From Apiotrichum sp. Y4204 (lineage: Eukaryota; Basidiomycota; Tremellomycetes; Trichosporonales; Trichosporonaceae), in contig JAMYHL010000001.1 of assembly GCA_025531455.1 (NCBI GenBank), positions 62,001 to 126,000 on the forward strand: a stretch of DNA of 64,000 bases, written 5' to 3'. Positions within the stretch are counted from its first letter, which is position 1; every line of letters starts with the position of its first letter. Under the pieces are notes generated by a model, which was given only the letters and a program-made list of their open reading frames with translations, had not been told where the DNA came from and ran no database searches. A program made the position numbers and the translations under genes. Below, piece by piece: positions 46,272 to 58,367 of this stretch.

Positions 46272-47203
46272 ATGGCGCCGAAATCCAACATCGCGCTCCT
46301 GACCGAGGGCGCAGACTACATCCGTCGTGCGAAGAAGGCGCGCCAGGACCAGGTCGAGGAGGTCAAGTGGGACGACAGTGCGCGCCGGTAAGTCGCTGGA
46401 GATATTGACATCCCGTTCTCCATCTCCTGAGAATGTGAACTTGCAGATTCTCGCTTCTTAGCAAAGCACTAACACACAGGGATTACCTCACGGGTTTCTC
46501 GAAGCGTAAAAAGCAGCGCACGGAGGAACGCCGCAAGCGTGCCAAAGAGCGCGACCACCAGGCGCACCTCGACGAACGGCGCAAGGCGCGCCAGGAGCTC
46601 AAGGAGCGCGCGAAGCAGAACGAGCGCGATGTGCGCATTGCGCTTGGGCTGAGCGTTGATGGTGCGTATTGGCTTTGTTAGATTTCACTGCGGCTAGGTT
46701 CGTATCGCTCACTCACTGCAGATGAGGGCGAGGATGACGAGGAGGAAGTCGAGGAGAAGGCACCGATCGAGACGGAGTTCTCGGACGAGGACCAGCTCGC
46801 GACCGTTACGATCACCGAGGACTTTGACCCGTCTTCTTCTGCCACGCGCGCTTACGTCGACTCGGATGAGGACGAGGAGGCCGCCAAAAAGCCTGCTGCC
46901 GTGCCGCTCCTCCCGGCATCGAGTAAGCGTGCGGAACAGCGCGCCAAGATGGAGAAGAAGCGGGCGGCGGAGGCTAAGGAGCGGGAGAAGAAGAAGGAGG
47001 CGCGGAAGAGCACGTCGATGGAGACTCCGGCTGAGCGGAGACGCGCCAAGGAGCTCGAGGCGCGCAAGCGGCAGAAGAAGTTTGACAAGGAGAAGAAGCA
47101 GGCCGAAAAGTACGGCATCTCCCTCGTCAAGGGCAAGAGTGGCGGCGGAAAGGGCGCGAAAGGCAAGGGTGGAAAGCCGGGGAAGAAGGGCGGCAAGAGG
47201 TAG
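46272..47203 (+). CDS. RRP17: RRP17/NOL12-like ribosome biogenesis protein
   Basis: Exons 46272..46387, 46480..46661 and 46722..47203 give 259 aa. The N-terminal signature WDDSARRDYLTGFSKRKKQR with ERRKRAKERDHQAHLDERRKAR matches the Nop25/Rrp17 family: a conserved YLTGF-(K/R)KRK motif, then a long charged helix. In yeast Rrp17 is a nucleolar 5'-3' exonuclease that trims 5.8S and 25S rRNA precursors. The middle is acidic (EGEDDEEEVEEK) and the C-terminal third is Lys/Glu coiled coil ending in Lys/Gly repeats. It is divergent from the OCA6-like gene and ends 57 bp from the convergent permease gene. Confidence 0.85.
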
Positions 47204-47260
47204 AAACATAGATCCCACTTGGTCGTGGTTCATATCGTGTTGTGCATTAATACTATGAGA

Positions 47261-49444
47261 CTACATCTCGGACATCTCTATACGCTCGGAGAGCATTCCC
47301 CGGCGTTCTTCTGGGTTTGCTACAGGTTCTGCAGCAGCACGTCTACTGTTGATCTTGTCCGCCCAGCGGCGGGGTAGAAGGGCAATGACATCGTCGCTGA
47401 ACGTTTGCCACGCGGCTGTTATCAGTCAGTTGGATCTATAGACAGACTACTCACTTCTCATTGTCGCCGTGAATCCGTCCTCCTCATCTCCATCCAAACG
47501 GGAATACCCCTTTCCAGCGGAGCGGGCACGAGAGCGTGCGGTAAGGTAAAACATCGGGATTCCAGCACCCATAAACACTGAGGTTAGATGAGAGCGTGGT
47601 TGCGGCTCACTGAAGGAAGCAAGGGCGGCCCAAGGCGCCGCGAAGATGGGCATGAGGAGAAGGAACAGGGCCACCTGAGGTCAGCTGTCTTAGCAAACCA
47701 CAGCTTACGAGACAGAAAATCATTGGCGTCACAGTCCACGCGCGATAAGGCCGCTCGAGATGCGGTTCCTTGATGCGGAGATAGAGCAGCCCCGTGATGG
47801 TGGCGAAAAACAGCGTCCACGATGTGACGGAAAAGAAGTTCACAAGGGCTTAGACGTTAGCTAAATGCAACCAATGTCAAGACGCACTTCTGAAGCCTCC
47901 ACCGAAGATGATAAAGAATATCGTCAAGCCAGCATTAAGAGCCATTGCGTAGTCGGCAGTTCGCCGCTTGGGGCTCAAACGTGAGAAGATCGAGGGAAGG
48001 AAGTGGTCCCGGGACGCAGCGTAGATGAGTCGTGCGGCTGAAGTCAGAAAGATGTCACCGGTTGGGCAACCTACAGGTGTAAAACCCGCCGTTGAGAGCG
48101 CCAAAGCATGAAATGGCCACAAGCGTGCTGAACACTACAGCGCCCAAACGTCCAATAGTGACTTGACCAAAGTCCAACGCCACAGTGTTCGACTGTGCGA
48201 CCACGCTTGGCTCGAGAACGATGAAATACGACACATTGGCCGCAAGAAAGAGAATAAGAACCAACAGCATCGATGAGTGCAGGGCGCGGGGGAGATCCCG
48301 GTTGGGATCCTTCATCTCACCGCCAACGTACTGAAGGTTAGTGGCTACACGAGCGCATTAACGTACTGAGCACTGGTCCCAACCGTCAAATGCCCAAAGA
48401 CCAAGATATAGTGCAGTAGCGTAACTTCCCGGTTCCTTTGAGGATCCCGCAAAGATGTTGCCGGAAAATGATGGTCCTGGGCCATGGCGGATGAGATGAA
48501 TGATACCCAGAACGGCCACGAAAATGAGTGACCCGATCTTGATGGCTGTCAACACCACGGCTGAATGGGTTCCTGCCGTCGGGGAAATGAGGTTCAGAAG
48601 CATAATGAGAATGATTGCAATCGCCGCCGTGATTTTAAAAGACCATTCTGGAACCGTTCCGTTGGTGTCGCCTGTGATGGCGTGGTAGAGCATACGATTC
48701 AAATACTCCCTGGTCGTCAGCTAAGTCAGCCCGGCGTCTAGCTTACCCAAAGATGAGAGCAACAATCGCCGCACTACCAGGTTTAAGTGCCGACACGGCC
48801 GACCAGGTGTACAGGTACGAGGCCATAGGTCCGAACTATTGTCAGAGTAAGAAGGGAAAGCCACTCACAGCATATGCTAGATACGCTTGTGCTCCGCCAC
48901 TGAGGGGTATTGCGCAGCCCAATTCTGCGAAGGAACTGGAGAGTTGTTAGTTCAAAATGTAGAAAGGCAAGCTCACCTTGCACCAGTCCACGCCAGAAGC
49001 CCACTCATGACCCAAACCACCAAACTGGCGCCAACGCTTCCGACCGATGCGACGATGCCTCCTGGAGACGAGAAGATTCCCGAGCCGACCTGCATGCCAA
49101 TCACGAGAGCCATTGCTGCGCTGTAAGATAACGGCCTTTTGAAATATCTTACCGTGAAGCAGGCCAACGTGCTTGTGTTCGACATGGTTTGCTGGATCCG
49201 CCGGGTCAGAGGTACTCAGTGACAGGGGAAGGAGCGACTGCTGGAACTCGAATCCGTCCATTGACATGAGTGTACTAGTGCGCCGGAGAGCATACGGCGA
49301 GTCTGGGGATGACGCCATTACGGGCCCATGTTCGAGCTCGAGTGCGCGCAGACTCGCTGTCGGCGACCGATCGTCACTCGAGGACGGAGAGAGTACGCGG
49401 GATGGCGTCGTGGATGCCGAGTCGACTGAGGGTGGTTGCGGCAT
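47261..49444 (-). CDS. Amino-acid permease, APC superfamily (LAT/MUP1-like), 11 exons
   Basis: complement(47261..47415, 47455..47577, 47611..47674, 47709..47848, 47888..48037, 48075..48330, 48367..48709, 48747..48835, 48869..48935, 48977..49115, 49153..49444), 605 aa, every phase consistent. About 95 disordered residues precede AMALVIGMQVGSGIFSSPG, the unwound TM1 substrate motif of LAT-type carriers. SSFAELGCAIPLSGGAQAYL follows in TM3, then GLWAFDGWDQ, YVGGEMKDPNRDLPRAL and YTSARLIYAASRDHFLP. This is the pattern of fungal high-affinity methionine permeases and animal LAT light chains. Introns run from 31 to 41 nt. The last exon adds a cytosolic tail ending SERIEMSEM that is lost if the intron after MRS is ignored. 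Substrate probably a neutral amino acid. Confidence 0.9.
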
Positions 49445-50107
49445 TCTGGCTGGTTATGCTTCTGTTGAGGGCATGCTCGGGATCCTGAGACTTTAAAGTG
49501 CGCGTGTCAGAAGGGAGATCAAAGGAAAGACGATGGAAATGAGGAGGAAGGGAGCTCGACGGAGAGAAGGGTACATGAAACGTTGACATCTGGTTCATTG
49601 GAACGACGGGACATTGGCACGGCGGCGACTTTGTGCTCACTGCTCACCCTCTCGGAATGGTGAGGATGGAAGCCAAGCCAAGCCTGCGCCAGCCATGCCA
49701 GCCAGATGGTCACCCATGCACCCACCAGGCCACTGCGAACGCCCAGCCTGGATATTAAAAAACGTATATCCTTAATTACATAATAGCAAAACGCGTGTCT
49801 ATTGCGACGCGTCAAGTTGACTGTGCTGCTCATTTGCGTTTGTGTCCCTGACAGAGAAGGGAGGAAGAGTGAAGAGCAGGTTGAACATGGTGAAAGAGCA
49901 AGAAGGAATCATTCATCATTGCACTTCGCCATCATCTCCTTCATCTCCGTCATCACCCCAGACATTCATCGTCGTCACTGTCTCTTCAACTCCGAACAGC
50001 GATTTTACCACATTCATCTGAGTGTTTGAATAACAGTGGCTTGTAGCCGATCACCGACTTCCCATCCACCTCACGTCCTCCCAACACACAACTTGTGTTC
50101 TGTTACC
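49445..50107. other. Divergent promoter region, permease and RFC5
   Basis: No gene is supported. It carries CT-rich stretches close to both starts and an AT-rich centre at about 49750-49790. Confidence 0.55.
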
Positions 50108-51490
50108 ATGTCGCTCTGGGTTGACAAGGTCAGTTGCGTTGGTCGATGCCGCAGGAACTGACTTTTCTAGTACCGGCCGCGTACTCTTGACGACTTGCAC
50201 TACCATGACGAGCTCTCTGCGCGGTTGAGGTCACTCGTGAGTCACGGTGCCGTGTTGTCGCTCACCGCAGGCTGCCTCTGGAGACTTTCCGCACATCCTG
50301 TTCTACGGTCCGTCCGGTGCCGGAAAGAAGGTATGTTGTCATTGCGAGCTTCAGAATACGCCAGAATACGCTAACATGTAGACACGCATTATGGCAACTC
50401 TTCGCGAGCTGTACGGCCCCGGCGTCGAAAAGGTGGGTGCCATAGCCTGCGTTTCTGACCCGCCAGCTCCGTATCGACCAGCGTGTATTCGTGACGCCGT
50501 CGAACCGCAAGCTCGACGTCAACGTTGTGCAGAGCAACTATCACATCGAGCTGACTCCCTCGGATGTGGGAATGTATGACCGCGTTGTGATTCAGGACAT
50601 TCTCAAGGAGATCGCCCAGACGCAGCAGGTCGACCTAAATGCTAAGCAGAAGTTCAAGGGTGAGCTGTCCGATTTCCAAAGTTAGCTGACATCAGTCGTG
50701 ATTATCAACGAGGCCGACTCGCTGACGCGCGATGCGCAGGCGGCCCTCCGTCGTACGATGGAGAAGTACATGACGAACATGCGTTTGATCATGTGCGCGA
50801 ACAGCACGAGCAAGATCATTGCCCCGATTCGCAGTCGTTGTCTACTTGTGCGCGTTGCGGCGCCGACTGACGAGCAGGTGAGGGAGAATAGTCCTCGTAT
50901 TCGCTGACTTCAGATGTCTAAAGTGCTGCACCATGTCGCGAAGAAGGAGCGCTTCCGGCTACCAGAGAGCGCGGCGCAGAATATCATTGAGGCATCGGAC
51001 GGAAACCTCCGCAAAGCACTGCTCGTGTTTGAGGCGATGCGGATGCAGCAGCCGGATCTCGAGGGGGACATCAATGTCGCGCGGCCAGACTGGGAGACGT
51101 ACTGCGGCAAAGTGGCCGACATGATCCTGCAGGAGCAGAGTCCGCAGCGCCTACTGGATGTGCGCGCAAAGCTCTACGAGCTGCTGTCACACTGTATCCC
51201 GCCGGCGGTCGTGCTCAAGGTTCGATGACATGGATCTATTGTAGCGCTGACTTCAGACCATTGCGGAACGGATCACGGACAAGGTCGACGACGTGCTCAA
51301 GCCCCAGATTGTGCACTGGGCAGCGTACTATGTGGGTTCGGCGTATGTGATGATTCTGACCCACCAGGAACTGCGCATGCGGCAAGGCTCGAAGAAGATC
51401 TTCCATCTCGAGGCGTTCGTGGCGAAGGTGATGATGATCGTAAAGAAGATGTGTCTCCTCGGCGTGGCAGACGACTGGGACTACGAGTAG
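50108..51490 (+). CDS. RFC5: Replication factor C subunit 5 (human RFC3 type)
   Basis: Exons 50108..50128, 50171..50236, 50271..50330, 50382..50432, 50467..50659, 50696..50877, 50914..51219, 51257..51331 and 51368..51490 give 358 aa. It is part of the RFC clamp loader that opens PCNA for DNA replication and repair. MSLWVDKYRP is the family opening. Walker A is GPSGAGKKT (residues 42-50). VVIINEADSLT holds the degenerate Walker B (NEAD in place of DEAD) typical of this ATPase-weak subunit. RRTMEKY, NSTSKIIAPIRSRC (with the SRC arginine finger motif) and the C-terminal collar YELLSHCIPP and KKIFHLEAFVAKVM follow. Length is normal. Nine exons with short introns. Confidence 0.95.
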
Positions 51491-52257
51491 TGGTTTGGCA
51501 GACAGCACGATGTACATTATGTGGCTCTCGCCGAGGATACTGACCTGTTCGTAAGGACTAACGCTCACGAACTACGATACATCGGGACTGAACCTCAATC
51601 ACATCTTGCCCTCATTGATATGGACAAAGATGAGCGCTCCCTGGCCAAAGTCGACAAGAGGTCTTCTCTGTCGTTCCTCTGCATCTCCGAGGTCCCTTTC
51701 AACAGCAAGCTCCCCAGAACATCCCTTTGTTGTAAATGGACGGGCAAGGAGCTTCTACCCCGCGAACAGCCAAGACCAACAACCACGACCGTCATGTGTC
51801 GAGGGGTGCGCGTTGAGGGCGAACTCTCACGTGTGTTGGCGCCGGCTGTGCGGTCTTCTGAAGGTTGGGGTCTCAACACTCGCAGTCCACTTTCTACCAC
51901 CAGCGACCGCCGAGCCACCGCGCGCCGACGTCACGATAGAAAGTCCCCTTGCCGCCTTAGACGGGGCAGTGCACGTCTTTCATTCAGGTTGTTGAATGAA
52001 GATTCGGTTCACATGTGTGCCGTCTGCAGCTTCCTTCGTCTCCTGAAGCTCTCGATTAGCGTAAAGCCCCCCGCTTAGCGTCAGGCGTGGTTCGAGCCTG
52101 AAATCGTGAGGATGGCCTGGATGGGACTGCAGTGATAGTCGGGTGTCATCCTCCCGGGGTTATCAATCACCGTCAATCACCACTTATACATGCTGCGTCG
52201 AGTTATCGGAGTCCGTCTACATGTAACATCGCGCTCTATCTCTAAATCTACACTCAT
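51491..52257. other. Intergenic between convergent genes
   Basis: A 185-codon plus frame (51521-52078) and a 107-codon minus frame overlap here, but neither has a motif, splice support or a convincing start. Treated as noncoding 3' flank. Confidence 0.5.
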
Positions 52258-53518
52258 CTACTGGTCCGCAAGGACAGCAAGGTCTCCCAGGCTGTCAACG
52301 ACAAACGTCGGCGTGATCTCGTGGGGCGAATCGCCGTACACCTGCTCGCGGGCCGTGACGCCGCCGAAGACAAGTAGAGTCCGGACGCCCGACGAGTTTC
52401 CAAACGCAATGTCCGTGAGGAGGTTGTCGCCGACCATGAGCGCGCGCGCGGGGTCAAACTCGTGCTCGGCGAGAATCGCGTCCATCATCGGCCTGTTCGG
52501 CTTGCCGATAATTGTTGGCTCGCGCTTGCCCTGCAGCGCGAAGACGAGGGGCGCCGAGAGGGCGCCGCTGCCGGGGAACGTTGTGCCGTTTGTGGGGAAG
52601 ACGCGGTCGTCGTTTGTCAGGAGGAAGTGCACGTCCGGGTTGTAGTTGAGGTACGAGTAGGCCTTGCCGAGCTTCTTGTAGTCTGGAGTTAAGGTGTGCA
52701 CTGCTGAGGGGCAGGAATGGGATGGTTTTTTGTTGAAGATGAAGAAAGCCAAAACGACCGCATCCCTATCGCTCGTACTCACTGATGCCCATGTCGAATC
52801 CGCATAGCACGGCACCGATGCTGGGGTCGGGCTGGAAATGGCTAAAGTCCATGGACGGGACGAACACGCGGTCCTCGGGGTCCGTCCCGCCGCAGTGCTT
52901 GATGCCCACGGTGTCGAGCTCCTCCTCGAGCCCTGCTTCGCCGAGAACATAGACGCGCTTGTCGGTCGGGAACTTGAGGATGCGCGACATGTAGACGGCA
53001 GAGGCATAGCCTGAGCCGAAGATCTCGGACTGCGTGTTAGTGGGAGCTTGCTGAGATGGCGAGGGGGAGGTTGTGCAAGGAGAAAGGCTGTGGCTCTTGC
53101 TAGGTTCTGAAAGAAACTCCTAGCAAGACAGCTCTAGCAGGCTTGACTCATTCCGCTACACCACGTTTGAGATGCACTTCCTGCACGCCGCGTCGATACC
53201 CACCTCGTGAGCCTCAATGCCCAGCTTGTCAAACGTGGCCAGGTACATCCTTCGGCTCTTGGTCGCGTTGTTAGTGACAAAGATGATCTTCTTGCCTGCG
53301 GGTCAGCACTAAAAGAGGACGGCTATCAAATCACTATCCTAGCCATCGTGCTCACCAGCATCGCGCATCATCTGCAGCACGGTCTTGACGCCCTCGACGA
53401 CGACCGGTCCGTGGTAGATGACTCCATCGCAGTCGAGAAGAAAGGTGTCGACCGAGTCAAAGAGCTTGCGGTACTCTTCCGGCGTGGAGAGAAGGGGCGG
53501 GCGGTCCGTCTTGGTCAT
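52258..53518 (-). CDS. PHO13: PHO13-like HAD phosphatase (phosphoglycolate/4-nitrophenyl phosphatase)
   Basis: complement(52258..52682, 52783..53029, 53204..53295, 53356..53518), 308 aa. HAD motif I is LLDCDGVIYHG (Asp29 nucleophile, Asp31 acid/base), motif II is FVTNNATKS, motif III includes the Lys of IIGKPNRPMM, and motif IV is ALMVGDNLLTDIAFG. A C2-type cap lies between motifs II and III. The family (yeast Pho13, mammalian PGP) clears 2-phosphoglycolate and other toxic glycolytic side products. The order of motifs and the length are standard. Intron 2 (53030-53203, 174 nt) is long and holds a strong hairpin. Confidence 0.93.
53095..53128. repeat. Hairpin (10-bp perfect stem) inside a PHO13 intron
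   Basis: TCTTGCTAGG and CCTAGCAAGA are exact reverse complements around a 14-nt loop. On the transcribed (minus) strand the element is preceded by GTGGTGTAGCGGAATGAG, which matches the tRNA A-box consensus at 11 of 12 positions. Outer GTGG/CCAC bases could also pair. No convincing B box is seen. Confidence 0.8.
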
Positions 53519-54296
53519 TGTGGATCGTGAGCTGGACTTTGAGGAAAGCGTGGATGTAAAAGGAGAAGAAAGAAAATGGACATTGAAGTGGGGCAAATAT
53601 TATGACGCTGGCTCCACCTTGACCTTTTTCAGGTTATCTTCCAGGTCGTTATCTCGGGTGTGATGCGTCAGCCGCCACACAACGCCCCTTGTCCATCTGG
53701 CACATCTCGAAGTGTCTGCCCCAAATGTAGCCATCGGTCTTCATTACCCTCCCACATCTTCAGTCCATATCGGCTCTCGCATTCCATCTTCATCCCTGCA
53801 TTCGCGATTCCGACAGCCCGACAGCATGGCTAGGACAGCCCTTATGCCCTGCCTATTAATATGTCGCTGCAGGCTTCCACCCTGACGACGTCGGACCCCC
53901 CGGCCCGGCGGTTGGTGGACCACGATTTTTCTGCGCTAGCGGCGCTTCTGCCAGACCCGTTCATGCCCTGCTCTGCCGACAGACTGGACATGAGGATCAT
54001 GTGCGTGGCATGCGCAAGCATGTGCATCACCACATCAGCATGTGTATGGGTGGCATGCTCAGCGGCATGTAGAACTGAGGGTTGCATGTGGTGCCCAAAA
54101 AGCTGGGCGGCTTTGGAATACCGCTGACTCACCTCGCCCGCCTGGGTATTCAACAACCCAACAAGGAGCATGACTCTTATAAATTCCACAGGGCCAAAAC
54201 AATTTCTGGGCTGGGAACCAACTTTGACGACATACACATCCACATCCACATCCATCCACCTATTCCCCATCTACTCACCCACTCGCCGCGCACACC
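53519..54296. other. Divergent promoter region, PHO13 and EAF6
   Basis: No gene supported. The right end carries ACATCCACATCCACATCC repeats in the EAF6 5' UTR. Confidence 0.55.
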
Positions 54297-55102
54297 ATGT
54301 CGACGCAGGGCCCCCCGGCAGACGCGAAGCAGGCACAGGCGGCGGCGCTGCTCGAGATTGAGGCGGCGCAGCGGAAAAAGAGGGCGCTCGAGATGAATTT
54401 GGTGAGTCCGACGACGCGACGAGGACGACACGCGACTGGAGCCTGTAGAAACCCACCGGAGAACATCAACCCCCGGCACGCCATCCACCCCATTTCAACA
54501 AGCATCAGGCTGACGCAAGGCAAATATAGAGGCCACGATCTGGACGCAGGAGATGTCGTACCTCGAGGACACGGCACAGAGCGGAGGGAACATTATCAAG
54601 GTGGGTTCCGCTGGGTGGCGACTCGATGTCGTGTGAGGTTGAGGTTGCAACTGCGCGACCGACAGAGTGCGATAGGACCTGGTGGATGGGCGACCCCCGA
54701 AGCGCTAGAGCTCATCGCGATGGCGATCGTCGGCGCGCCGTTTGTCTGCACGACGTCATGCATCGGGATCGACGGGATGCATCCCACCATACATCGTCGT
54801 CCAACGCGATGACGCGACCACAAACGGCTTGCGCGTGCCCACATGCCGCGCGACTCACAACGCCTGCCGCCTGCCCCCTCTCTCCCCCTTCCCCCCCTCC
54901 CCTTTCTCTCTCGCCATCTCACTCCCGTGCTGACAACCAGGGATTCGAGGCATACCTGAAGCCGCCCACAAGTCATTCGCAGAGGCGCAAGATAGAACCG
55001 ACCGACGAGGACAAGATGTTTAGCGGGAGCAGCGTTGCGTTCCAGCAGGTGCGTGTCAGCTGAGGGTCCCCGATGATAGCTGACAACGAACAGCAGTCGT
55101 AA
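54297..55102 (+). CDS. EAF6: EAF6, NuA4 histone acetyltransferase subunit
   Basis: Exons 54297..54401, 54532..54600, 54941..55048 and 55094..55102 give 96 aa. The order is the EAF6 pattern: an N-terminal helix (LLEIEAAQRKKRALEMNL), then IWTQEMSYLEDTAQSGGNIIKGFEAYLKP, then RRKIEPTDEDKMFSGSSV. Eaf6 is a small coiled-coil subunit shared by the NuA4 and NuA3 histone acetyltransferase complexes. All three splice joins within the conserved part are in phase 0. The last, 9-nt exon is optional: reading on past 55048 instead ends at a stop at 55063 and changes only the last few residues. Intron 2 is 340 nt, remarkably long here. Confidence 0.85.
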
Positions 55103-55356
55103 CAACTCCCATATCGCCAGTCCCATCCCTTCTCCTTCACATACCATCACCACTCCGTTCCGTTCCGTCCCTGCATCAATAGCTCCCCATTGTCTCTCGT
55201 CTTCCGGTGTCTCATGTCAACTCCCCTGTCCCTTTTATCCTGTATGAGATGCGATGCATGGCCCGCCAAGCGGGCTACGTCTAACTAATGCTATCAGGTG
55301 CAAAGAAACAGTGTGCAAAAACAAATCGGCGCGACCTCGCTCGGGATACTCGCCGA

Positions 55357-57822
55357 CTACTTGATATACCACCCACCAACGGTGGCCATGGCCTTCTCGT
55401 CGCCTTGCGCGACGACCTCGCCCTCGTGCCCGCCGACAACCTCGCCGACCATCTCCCACGGATCCCGCCCGCCGCCCCACTGCAAGAGCTTGCGGCGCAG
55501 CACGTCGCCGCCCTCCCGGCTCAGCGGGTCGTTGGCGAACAGCGTTGAGAACACCTTGCCCGCAATCGCCCGGTCGAACAGGTACGAGTAGTACGTCGCG
55601 CCGTACCCGTACAAATGGCCAAACTGCGTCTGCCACGCGGTGCCCTCGACGGGAGGGAAGACGCCGACGTTGTTCTGCAGCTCCTGGTGTACTGCCGTCG
55701 AGTCGACGTGCTGGCCTGGCGACAGTTGGTGGTACTTCTGGTCGAGCATGGCCATGACGATCTGTCCATGTGTCTCGACGGCCGCGAACGACTGCTGCAG
55801 GGAGAGATGGGCCTTCAACAGGTCGGGCGGCAGCATCTCGCCGGTCGCGTAGTGCTCGGCGAAGATCGAGAGGACTTCGGGAGACGAGACAAAGTGTTCC
55901 ATCAGAATGGAGGGGAGCTCGACAAAGTCGGTCGCGCATCGCGTTCCGCTCACGTTGTGGTACTCTGTCCGGCCAATCATCGCTGTCTGTTAGAACAAAT
56001 CAATCGCACATTGGGGCAGCCCACTCCTGGGCCGACCAGCTGCAAACTCACAATGCATGGCGTGTCCCATTTCATGGAACAGGGTCTCCACCTCATGCCA
56101 GCCAAGAAGAGCCGGGCGGTCGCGGTCGACGGTGCCAAAGTCGGTGGTAAGCACCACGATCGGGAGCTGGTACCGGCCTTCACGTGATGGGGAAGCAGTG
56201 CCCTCAGTCTCAAGACCCGGGCCCCAGCGCGCGTCCCAGTTTTCTGGGAGGCCGTCGCCGGCGAGGTCGTCGTCGTCGACACGGCGGGAGCAGCGCACCG
56301 TGTAGTGCGCGGCGTTTGGCGGCTTGCCCTCACGGCTGAAGAGGTCGCAGTAGATGACGCCAATGACACCCTCCTTCTCGTCAACAACGTTGAGACGGCG
56401 CACCGACGGGTGCCACACCTCTCCAGGCGCAACGGGGGCGGGACGGAAGGAGATGCCGTACAGTCGGGAGAATAGGCGCGAGAGGCCGCGCAGTACGGTT
56501 CCTGTGGAGAAGTAGGGAGCCAGAGGGGAGAGTGTGTTGGGCGCCAGCGATGTCATGTACTTCTCCGTAAAGTAGTCGCGGTCCCAAGCGTTGAACTGCG
56601 GGAGGTGGGCGGTGCCCTGCTCGGAGGGGAACTTGATGCCAGTCATGGACGCGGCCTTGAAGCGCTGGAGGACGGCCACATCGGCTGCGGCCGATTCCTT
56701 GTGGTGCCCGGCAAGCGACGTAAGGAATCCCAACACGTTTTCGGGGTTCTTGGCCATCTTATCGACGAGCGCAACCTCTGCCCAGTTCCGCCGTCCAAGC
56801 ACACCAGCCAGCCGCGCACGCTCACTCAGCATCTCCTCCAGCACGCCAATGCGTTCCGGGTCGGCGCCCTGGTTGCCGACATATGCGAGACGGCGGGCCT
56901 CGCCTTCCCGTGCGTATCGCGTAATCATCTGCGCCTCCCACGATCCAGGCATGACGAGCGCACGGCCGCGGCGGCGCGGCAGCGAGTTGACAAATGCGGT
57001 GCCCATGCTCTCCAGAAGTCGCTCCGGCTCGGGGATCTCAATGAGGGGCTCGGGGCTCGGGCCGGAAGACGCCGCGGTCAGAAATGTACGACCGAGAGAT
57101 AGAAGGGAGTCGGAGAGCTCGACAAATTGCGCCCTTGCGGCTGGCGGGAGGTCGATACCGCTCTTCTCAAAGTCGCGGAGGAAGGTGAGCGCGACTTGGC
57201 GCTCGGCATGAGACAGCGGTTCGGCATGCGGGTACTCGAGAGTAGCAACGAGCGCCTCGAAAAGGCCGCGGTCAGTGTTGAGGTTGTTCATGTACGAGCA
57301 GAGCCGCTCGTACGCCGCATCCGCCTCTTGTACCCATCGCTCCTCGGGGTGCGTGTTTCGGACAAGCTCGCACATGTCGATCACCCCGCAGAGCAGATCA
57401 CTCAGACGGTCGAGATTCTTGACCACCAGCCGGAGCTCTTTACCCGTGGGATCATTCTTGGCGCGTGCAATACGCTCCACAATCGCCTGCGCGTGCACGA
57501 GCGTGCGTCCCGTTAATGGGCCGAGGTTATTCGGATCAGTCAGCGGACCGAGGGTGAAGAGACCGGTAGGCTCGGAGGATGTGGGGGCGTACGAGCTGTC
57601 AAAGAGGGAGCGCACGTCCGAGTCGTCGACCTTGGCGGCGGATACCGGCGGCGCGCGGAGGTACTCTGCAGCGGGCTTGCTCGCTGTTGCTGCCTGGTTC
57701 CGTGATGGGCCGGCGACGGAGGCGAGCGCGCGAGCGGTGGGCAGCATGGAGGGCGATGCACGCATTGCGCGCGCTCGAGCGACGCGCAGGCTGCGCACAG
57801 CGTGAATACTGCGCGACGCCAT
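55357..57822 (-). CDS. OCT1: Mitochondrial intermediate peptidase
   Basis: complement(55357..55982, 56052..57822), 798 aa. An M3-family zinc metallopeptidase of the matrix that removes an octapeptide from precursors already cut by MPP. The first 40 residues are Arg/Ser/Ala-rich without acid residues (presequence). HEMGH at 583-587 supplies the zinc His ligands and catalytic Glu, and the third ligand Glu lies in [16 protein letters not shown] after the splice. [15 protein letters not shown] and [19 protein letters not shown] are strongly conserved substrate-side segments. The intron falls immediately after the zinc motif. Frame continues upstream of 57822, but only this Met gives a proper presequence. 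The downstream end lies about 250 bp from EAF6, tail-to-tail. Confidence 0.95.
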
Positions 57823-58367
57823 TTTGCGAGTTTTGAGAGTTTGGTTCAAAGTGAGGGAGTGCTGTGGAGAGTGGAGAAAGAGAAGAGTTCGGGAAGTGGA
57901 ACTCGGAACGGGTGGAGGTTCTCGGAGCCGAGTCGGAGCACTGTAGAAGAGTGGACAAACTGGGTGGCGGGGAGTGGGTTCAGCCAAAATGCTGGGCAGT
58001 TGAGTGGCGGCAAAAGGCACAGTCCACTTTCCGAAGTCCCCGATGTCCGTATGTCCGTGTCCGTCCCCGTCTCCGCCTCTCCGAGAAGAGTTGCTCATGA
58101 GATGCTTCTAGTCCTCGATATATGAATCCGTCTTGTACAGCTTCCTGTTCTTATCAACGACGCAGGTATTGCCAGGTCGCTTCCCAGTCCGTTGGCCGTT
58201 TATCGCCTGCCCACACGACTCGATGTGCCAAGCAGCACACACGACCTCCACTTTTTTTTCTCTTTTTTTTGCATCATCTTTTTTTTTTCTGTCTTGTCCA
58301 CCATCTTCCTCCATCCACATCCCCCGATAGCACCCACTAATCGCACAACTAAAAACAGCCGCGCAAG
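57823..58367. other. Divergent promoter region, OCT1 and Asteroid-like gene
   Basis: T-rich runs (TTTTTTTTC, several between 58245 and 58290) precede the plus-strand gene. No gene seen. Confidence 0.55.

Noticed and set aside
51521..52078. 185-codon plus-strand frame after RFC5
   Set aside because: It starts at a non-ATG codon 31 bp after a stop, lacks motifs, overlaps an opposite frame and lies in a 3' flank between convergent genes.
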